Assembly: GCA_041557595.1 (NCBI GenBank)
Contig: JBFFGE010000162.1
Span: 1-10,752 of the forward strand
DNA from: JAOTYV01 sp041557595
Lineage (GTDB): Bacteria > Pseudomonadota > Alphaproteobacteria > UBA8366
Direction: 5' to 3'
Length of the DNA stretch: 10,752 bases
The position numbers were made by a program, and so were the translations under genes. A model generated the notes under the pieces. It saw only the letters and a list, made by a program, of their open reading frames with translations, ran no database searches and was not told the DNA's origin. This document shows positions 6,412 to 10,752 of the stretch, piece after piece. How positions within the stretch are numbered: the stretch's first letter is position 1; every line of letters starts with the position of its first letter.

Positions 6412-7116
6412 ATGATACAGCGCCTCATCATCACGGCGCTGGTTGCCGGCCTGGGCGCCGGTCTCGTGCTCACCGCGGTGCAATCTTTCACGACGATCCC
6501 GCTGATCCTCGCGGCCGAAAAATATGAGGCGCCGCCTGCATCGGCGGACGCTCACGGGCACCGTCATGATGCGACAACCACGCACACGGGTCCGGTCGGC
6601 GGACTGAGCCGCCTGCTGCAGACCGGCCTCGCCAACGTGGTGACGGGCACCGGATTCGCGTTCATCCTTGCGGGGTGTCTCGCACTTTGGGGGCGTCCGG
6701 TCGATGGCGGTTCGGGCACGCTCTGGGGGCTCGCCGGATTCGCGGTCTTCACGCTGGGGCCCGGATTGGGCGTGCCGCCGGAATTGCCGGGCATGGCGTC
6801 GGCCGCGGTCGAGGCGCGTCAGGTCTGGTGGCTTGCGGTCGCCGGCAGTACGGCTGCCGGGATATGGCTTCTGGTCATCCGCCGGGAGATGTGGGCGAAG
6901 GGAGCGGCGATCGCGGTATTGGCGCTGCCGCATCTGGTCGGCGCCCCGCATGCGGGATCGATGAGTGCGCTGGTGCCGCCGGAACTGGCGAGCCGCTTCG
7001 CCGCCGCGTCCATCGCCACCGCGGCGATTTTCTGGTGCGTGCTCGGATGGGCCGCCGGCGTCTGTTACCGGCGCCTTGCGGAACGGGAGGCGGAAAAGGG
7101 CGCGGCGAGAATTTGA
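6412..7116 (+). CDS. cbtA: CbtA-family cobalt transporter, membrane subunit
   Basis: A 234-residue hydrophobic protein with about five to six membrane segments (near residues 5-27, 75-95, 102-120, 138-156, 165-177 and 197-218). After the first helix comes a polar loop rich in histidine (His48, His50, His52, His58 in DAHGHRHDATTTH), a likely metal-gathering site typical of CbtA. The helices include GLANVVTGTGFAF and FTLGPGLGVPPELPGM, both characteristic of the family. It follows cbtB directly, which supports the pair as one transporter. No Shine-Dalgarno is visible before the ATG, so translation may be coupled to cbtB. The hydantoinase-like gene starts 66 bases downstream on the same strand. 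Cobalt is the family's predicted substrate and is not proven by this sequence. Confidence 0.93.
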   Translation: MIQRLIITALVAGLGAGLVLTAVQSFTTIPLILAAEKYEAPPASADAHGHRHDATTTHTGPVGGLSRLLQTGLANVVTGTGFAFILAGCLALWGRPVDGGSGTLWGLAGFAVFTLGPGLGVPPELPGMASAAVEARQVWWLAVAGSTAAGIWLLVIRREMWAKGAAIAVLALPHLVGAPHAGSMSALVPPELASRFAAASIATAAIFWCVLGWAAGVCYRRLAEREAEKGAARI

Positions 7117-7182
7117 GTTTGGGCGAGCGCTGCGCGACAATCGGATAGGCGCTGCAAACCTCGACGAAGGAGACGGTCCGTC

Positions 7183-8613
7183 ATGCTCGATCTTGTCATT
7201 CGCGGCGATCAAATCGTCACGCCCCACGGCGTCGATGCGCTCGATGTTGGAATTCAGGGCGACAAGATCGTCACCCTTGCCGCGCCGGGAACGCTCAGCG
7301 AGACCGAGATCGGCCGCACAATCGACGCCACGGGCAAGATCGTGATGCCCGGCGGAATCGACCCCCATGTGCATTGTTTATGGCATTTGCCGGCGCCCGA
7401 TGGCGGCCAGGACATCGTCAGCGGCCCGCCGGAACAGGTGAGCCAGGCGGCCCTGTTCGGCGGCACCACGACGATCATCGATTTCGCCCAATGGCGCCAC
7501 GGCCAGACGGTGCAGCAGGCGATCGAACAACGGGATGGCGATTGGCAAGGCAAGTGCTACTGCGACTATGCCTACCACGTCATGCTGCAGGGCGAGATTC
7601 CCGATCAGGTGCTGGATCAATTGCCCGAGGCGTTTCAGACCGGCTACGCCAGCCTGAAGATCTTCACCACCGACATCACGCCGAGCCGCAAGGGGCGCAT
7701 GATCGACTATGGCGATATCTGGGAATTGCTGCAGGTAACCGCGCGCGAGGGCGGTATCGCGGCGATCCACGCCGAAGACAACGACATCGTCATGCACATG
7801 TACGACAAGCTGATCAAGGAAGGCCGGGTCGGCTTCGAGAACATGGCCGAGGTGCACAACACCCTGTCCGAGGATCTGGCCTTCCGCCGCATCATTCGGC
7901 TGGCCGAGAATGTCGAAGGCGCGGCGCTCTACATGATGCATGTCAGCGCCGAGAGCGGGGTCAACGCGGTCATCGAATCGCGCGCCAAGGGCTATCCGAT
8001 CTACGGCGAAACGCTGCACCAGTACCTGTTGTACAACAAGGAAGACTATCACCGGCCGCATGGCCAGATCTATCACACCTATCCGTCGCTGAAGGCGGAG
8101 TCGGATCAGGCGGCGCTCTGGGGCGGCATGCTGAACGGCTCGATCAACACCGTCGCCACGGATGAAATCTGCTGCTCGCTCTCGGTCAAGGTACAAGGCG
8201 AGCGGATCGACGATTGCACGGGCGGCAATTCCGGCGTCGAGCCGCGGATCGGGGTGATGTACACCGAGATGGTGTCGAAACGCGGATACTCGCTTGAAAA
8301 ATTCGTCGAGATGACGTCGAGCAGTGCCGCCAAGATCATGGGTATGTATCCGCGCAAGGGTGCGATTGCCGCGGGCAGCGACGCCGACATCGCCATTATC
8401 GATCCCAGCGAGCGGCGCACCGTTCGCAAGGAAGAGCTGCACAGCACCGACTACACGCCGTGGGAAGGACATGAGGTGACGGCGTGGCCCATCATGACGA
8501 TTCTGCGCGGCAAGGTGATGGTCGAAAACGGCAAGTTCTATGGCGATCTCAAGGACGGGATCTATCTCCCGCGCAAGATTCCGGAGTCCATCCGCGGCGG
8601 CGCGGCGCTATAG
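7183..8613 (+). CDS. Hydantoinase/dihydropyrimidinase-like cyclic amidohydrolase
   Basis: A 476-residue amidohydrolase, normal in length for D-hydantoinases and dihydropyrimidinases, which hydrolyse cyclic amides. The binuclear metal set is complete: His62 and His64 (GGIDPHVH), Lys159 for carboxylation (ASLKIF), His196 (AIHAEDND), His253 (MMHVSA) and Asp327 (VATDE). Spacing between these ligands follows Bacillus D-hydantoinase closely. Two departures stand out. Five residues after the lysine is Asp164, where characterised hydantoinases have the substrate-binding Tyr (Tyr155), with about four extra residues after it. Also, Asp327 is followed by EICCS rather than the usual HC or QC text. AAGGAG lies at 7167-7172, 10 bases before the ATG. 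The gene ends the plus-strand run containing cbtBA. A hydrolase for a non-hydantoin cyclic amide is likely; the substrate is unknown. Confidence 0.93.
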   Translation: MLDLVIRGDQIVTPHGVDALDVGIQGDKIVTLAAPGTLSETEIGRTIDATGKIVMPGGIDPHVHCLWHLPAPDGGQDIVSGPPEQVSQAALFGGTTTIIDFAQWRHGQTVQQAIEQRDGDWQGKCYCDYAYHVMLQGEIPDQVLDQLPEAFQTGYASLKIFTTDITPSRKGRMIDYGDIWELLQVTAREGGIAAIHAEDNDIVMHMYDKLIKEGRVGFENMAEVHNTLSEDLAFRRIIRLAENVEGAALYMMHVSAESGVNAVIESRAKGYPIYGETLHQYLLYNKEDYHRPHGQIYHTYPSLKAESDQAALWGGMLNGSINTVATDEICCSLSVKVQGERIDDCTGGNSGVEPRIGVMYTEMVSKRGYSLEKFVEMTSSSAAKIMGMYPRKGAIAAGSDADIAIIDPSERRTVRKEELHSTDYTPWEGHEVTAWPIMTILRGKVMVENGKFYGDLKDGIYLPRKIPESIRGGAAL

Positions 8614-8621
8614 TGTGACCC

Positions 8622-8647
8622 GCCTTTAATTGGAATCAATTGAAGGC
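8622..8647 (+). terminator. Hairpin after the amidohydrolase gene, possible terminator
   Basis: GCCTTTAATTG (8622-8632) pairs with CAATTGAAGGC (8637-8647) over 11 base pairs, with one U-G wobble and a GAAT loop, 8 bases beyond the stop codon. There is no following T-run, so it is not a textbook intrinsic terminator. It may stabilise the mRNA end or assist termination. Confidence 0.45.
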
Positions 8648-8686
8648 AGGAAAGTTGATCGATTCTATAAAGATGGAGCAGCTTAT

Positions 8687-8706
8687 GTGCGCCCAAAGGG
8701 GCGCAC
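8687..8706. terminator. GC-rich hairpin between convergent genes
   Basis: GTGCGCCC (8687-8694) and GGGCGCAC (8699-8706) form a perfect 8-bp stem with an AAAG loop. It lies between the ends of the amidohydrolase (plus) and the cupin gene (minus). Neither strand shows a T-run after it. A bidirectional pause or end-protecting hairpin is plausible. Confidence 0.4.
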
Positions 8707-8757
8707 GCTACCCTGGCCCGAGGCGCGCGATCCATCGAGGCCGCACTGTTGCCGGGG

Positions 8758-9141
8758 TTACAGCGCGATCGTCTTGAAGTCGCCGGGCGCGGTGATCTCG
8801 ATCAGTTCGAGATCGTCGGAACAGCCGATTTCGTCATGCACGATGCCCGGCGGCTGCAGGCAGCTATCGCCGGCCTTGAACGTGTGTTCGCCATGGCCTT
8901 CATAGGTAAATTTGATCCAGCCCTTCAACACATAGAACATTTGAAAGTCGAGGACGTGTCGATGCGTACCGGTATCACGGCCTTCATGCGCAATGCCGGG
9001 TTTAAGGCGAATGACATGGGCGTGGTAGGCGCCGTTGGTGGCATCCTTGATGCCGAGGTCGCGGTATTGGAAGAATCCGCGCGGGCCATCTTCCCATTCG
9101 GCGTCCGCCGCGTGGCTGGTGCAGAATTTTTGATCGGTCAT
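8758..9141 (-). CDS. Cupin-domain protein
   Basis: A 127-residue single-domain cupin with a near-classic two-motif pattern. Motif 1 is THRHVLDFQMFYVLKG with His60 and His62, but Gln67 replaces the usual Glu. Motif 2 is GDSCLQPPGIVH (91-102), ending in His102, so three of four metal ligands are standard. Two in-frame starts exist. The ATG at 9150 directly abuts AGGAG (minus strand, 9151-9155), too close for normal initiation; the ATG at 9141 (MTDQKF) has it 9 bases away and is preferred. It is the last gene of a minus-strand operon with the GST-like and luciferase-like genes. It probably binds a divalent metal and acts on a small organic molecule, or serves as an auxiliary protein; the reaction is unknown. 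Confidence 0.9.
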   Translation of the reverse strand: MTDQKFCTSHAADAEWEDGPRGFFQYRDLGIKDATNGAYHAHVIRLKPGIAHEGRDTGTHRHVLDFQMFYVLKGWIKFTYEGHGEHTFKAGDSCLQPPGIVHDEIGCSDDLELIEITAPGDFKTIAL

Positions 9142-9177
9142 GGTGGGCATCTCCTGGGGTCGTCGTTTGCGGTGGTC

Positions 9178-9828
9178 TCAGTAACGTGGGTCCGGCGCCA
9201 TATCGGGTTGGTTTTCCGGCGCGCCGGCCTGGAATTCGGGACGGTCGAGGCACGCCTGCTCGATAGTCAACAAGGTGGGGGCGACCGTCAAATCGACCTC
9301 GCGGCGGCGCCAGTTGTACAGTTGCGCCACCAAGAAACAGTCCGCCGCCGTCGGAGCGGCGCCGTGAAAGAAATCGCCGGCAGGCCGATCCTCGACCGCC
9401 AGCCGTTCGAGGATCGCCACGCTTTCCGCCGACCAGAATTGAAACCATTCGACCAGGATATCCCGCGAGAAGCGCGTTTCCAGATAGTCCCGCACGCGTT
9501 TCTGGGTTCGGCCCTGTACGTCACCCGTCAAGGAATACACGAAGCCGCGTACCCGCAGACGCCCGGCTTGTTCGCGCGGCACCAGCGGCCGGTCGGGGAA
9601 GCGCTCGTCGAGATATTCCATGATCGACAGGGTCTGGCGAATGACCGTCTCACCGTCCGTCAGCACCGGCACGAAGCCGTTCGGGCTGAGGCGGCGATAG
9701 GCGTCGCCATGCTGTTCGCCGGCGGGAATATTGACCGGCACATAGCGGTAATCGAGCCCCTTCACGTTCAGCATGAGACGCGCGCGGTGGCTCGAGGTCG
9801 ATCGCCAGTAATTGTACAGCTGAAGCAT
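9178..9828 (-). CDS. Zeta-class glutathione S-transferase / maleylacetoacetate isomerase-like
   Basis: A 216-residue protein, the usual length of MaiA, which isomerises maleylacetoacetate or maleylpyruvate using glutathione. Residues 1-80 are the thioredoxin-like domain: YNYWRSTSSHRARL (5-18), cis-Pro54 in NGFVPVL, and TLSIMEYLDERFPDRPL for the glutathione contacts. The helical domain has PTAADCFLVAQ and the characteristic RPEFQAGAPENQPD tail. The active-site text is RSTSSHRAR where typical zeta enzymes have RSSCSxRVR, so the serine remains (Ser10/Ser12) but the cysteine is absent. No strong ribosome site is seen; the upstream gene ends 24 bases away, so translational coupling is plausible. 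Ring-cleavage product isomerisation is the best guess; a conjugating or dehalogenating GST role is possible. Confidence 0.9.
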   Translation of the reverse strand: MLQLYNYWRSTSSHRARLMLNVKGLDYRYVPVNIPAGEQHGDAYRRLSPNGFVPVLTDGETVIRQTLSIMEYLDERFPDRPLVPREQAGRLRVRGFVYSLTGDVQGRTQKRVRDYLETRFSRDILVEWFQFWSAESVAILERLAVEDRPAGDFFHGAAPTAADCFLVAQLYNWRRREVDLTVAPTLLTIEQACLDRPEFQAGAPENQPDMAPDPRY

Positions 9829-9852
9829 TTGGCCGGACTGCCCTACGCGGCG

Positions 9853-10689
9853 TCAGCCGAGCAGGGGCGTGTAGTCGTCGAGCAGGCGCAAGACGGTGTC
9901 GCGGTCGGCCGACGGCAATTCGAACAGCGCTCGCGTGACGCCCGCTTCGGCGTAGCTTTCCAGCACCGGTTTCTCCGCGGGCGCGCGAAACACGGTCACC
10001 GACAGGGATTTCATGTCGCGTCCCGCCTCGTCCGCTACCGCCTGCAGCCGCGCCATGCTTTCCGCCGCATCGAAGCCGTGGCTCGCGCGCGGAAACCAGC
10101 CGTCGCAAAATTCGACAACGCGGCGCAGCGTGTACTTGCTCTCGCCGCCTAGAATGATCGGCGGGTGGGGCGTCTGCAGCGGTTTGGGATAGGACCACGA
10201 CTTCTCGAATTGGACGAAATCGCCGCGAAATTCGGCCACTTCCTCCGTCCAAAGCGCCTTCATTGCCAGGACGTGTTCGCGCATTTGCTTGAAACGGGTG
10301 TCGTATTGCACGCCGTGGTCGTTCATTTCCTCGACATTCCATCCGCCGCCAATGCCGAAGATGAACCGGCCGCCGGACAATCGGTCGAGGCTGGCGGCGC
10401 ATTTCGCGGTGACGATCGGATCGCGCTGCGGCAGCAGGCAGATGCCCGTGCCGAGCTCCAGGGTCTTGGTCGCCGCGGCGGCGAAAGACAGGGAAACGAA
10501 CGGGTCATAGGTATGGGAATATTTCTTCGGCAATTCGTCGCCGCCGCTCCAGGCGGATTTGCGGCTGATCGGGATGTGGGTGTGTTCCGGCACGAACAGC
10601 GAATCGAAACCGCGCTCTTCCAGCGTGCGCGCGAGTTCCGCTATCTCGATGGTGTATTCGGTGGCAAAAATGAAGACGCCGATACGCAT
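9853..10689 (-). CDS. Luciferase-like (LLM-class) flavin-dependent oxidoreductase
   Basis: A 278-residue TIM-barrel protein of the bacterial luciferase-like family, closest by pattern to the Rv2161c-type group annotated as probable F420-dependent oxidoreductases. Supporting text includes FVPEHTHIPISR (32-43), LELGTGICLLPQRDPIVTAK (77-96), LDRLSGGRFIFGIGGGWN (101-118) and PHPPIILGG (174-182). The start at 10689 (MRIGVF) follows AGGGGA on the minus strand (10698-10703), 8 bases upstream; an upstream in-frame ATG at 10731 would add 14 unlike residues. It leads an operon with the GST and cupin genes (gaps 24 and 36 bases). In proteobacteria such enzymes often use FMNH2 rather than F420; the cofactor cannot be read here. 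Monooxygenation or hydride transfer on a small organic substrate is expected. Confidence 0.93.
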   Translation of the reverse strand: MRIGVFIFATEYTIEIAELARTLEERGFDSLFVPEHTHIPISRKSAWSGGDELPKKYSHTYDPFVSLSFAAAATKTLELGTGICLLPQRDPIVTAKCAASLDRLSGGRFIFGIGGGWNVEEMNDHGVQYDTRFKQMREHVLAMKALWTEEVAEFRGDFVQFEKSWSYPKPLQTPHPPIILGGESKYTLRRVVEFCDGWFPRASHGFDAAESMARLQAVADEAGRDMKSLSVTVFRAPAEKPVLESYAEAGVTRALFELPSADRDTVLRLLDDYTPLLG

Positions 10690-10752
10690 GTCCCTGTTCC
10701 CCTGATGATCGCTATTGCGCTGCTTCGCCACCGTGCCACAGGGCAGGCGGGC

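Noticed and set aside
6145..8472. Long minus-strand open frames opposite cbtBA and the amidohydrolase
   Set aside because: Arginine-rich, low-complexity translations opposite well-supported genes; no start signals or family resemblance.
8749..10152. A 467-codon plus-strand frame
   Set aside because: Antisense to three recognisable genes (cupin, GST, luciferase-like) and without domain features.
10690..10752. Right-edge sequence beyond the luciferase-like gene
   Set aside because: Only the ribosome site (10698-10703) could be recognised; no promoter boxes or further gene could be supported.

Overview
The window is chromosomal DNA from a GC-rich proteobacterium, most likely an alphaproteobacterium of Rhodospirillales type. 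This is inferred from the GC-rich, Shine-Dalgarno-led genes, the mix of catabolic families, and one GTCATTCC...GGAATGAC palindromic repeat of the kind scattered through such genomes. There are no rRNA or tRNA genes, CRISPR arrays, insertion sequences or phage genes. Nearly all the DNA is accounted for by eleven complete genes with recognisable families plus one partial gene.

Layout. Left block (minus strand): the first 99 codons of a secreted solute-binding protein of a peptide/opine/nickel-type ABC importer (1-298), preceded in the same direction by a class III (CaiB/BaiF) CoA-transferase (466-1680). Second block (plus strand), across a 314-bp divergent control region: a TfdA/TauD-like Fe(II)/2-oxoglutarate dioxygenase (1995-2897) and an HpcH/HpaI class II aldolase (2922-3722). 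A palindromic repeat (3767-3849) lies between this pair and a convergent SDR dehydrogenase (3890-4690, minus). A second, related SDR (4880-5704) diverges from the first and opens a plus-strand gene run: SDR, small cupin (5742-6095), cbtB (6191-6385), cbtA (6412-7116) and a hydantoinase/dihydropyrimidinase-like amidohydrolase (7183-8613). After two hairpins, a convergent minus-strand operon closes the window: luciferase-like monooxygenase (10689 to 9853), zeta-class/maleylacetoacetate-isomerase-like GST (9828 to 9178) and a cupin (9141 to 8758).

How the genes may work together (inference): this reads as a catabolic island for an imported small organic molecule. The solute-binding protein would capture it. 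The dioxygenase, flavin monooxygenase and SDRs would oxidise it, and the amidohydrolase would open a cyclic amide or similar C-N bond. The aldolase and GST/isomerase would process ring-cleavage products, and the CoA-transferase would activate an acid. The substrate cannot be read from the sequence, and no transcriptional regulator is encoded here. The best leads are the hydantoinase-like enzyme, which keeps all metal ligands but has Asp where characterised hydantoinases have the substrate-binding Tyr, and the placement of a CbtAB cobalt transporter directly upstream of that metalloenzyme without a visible cobalamin riboswitch.
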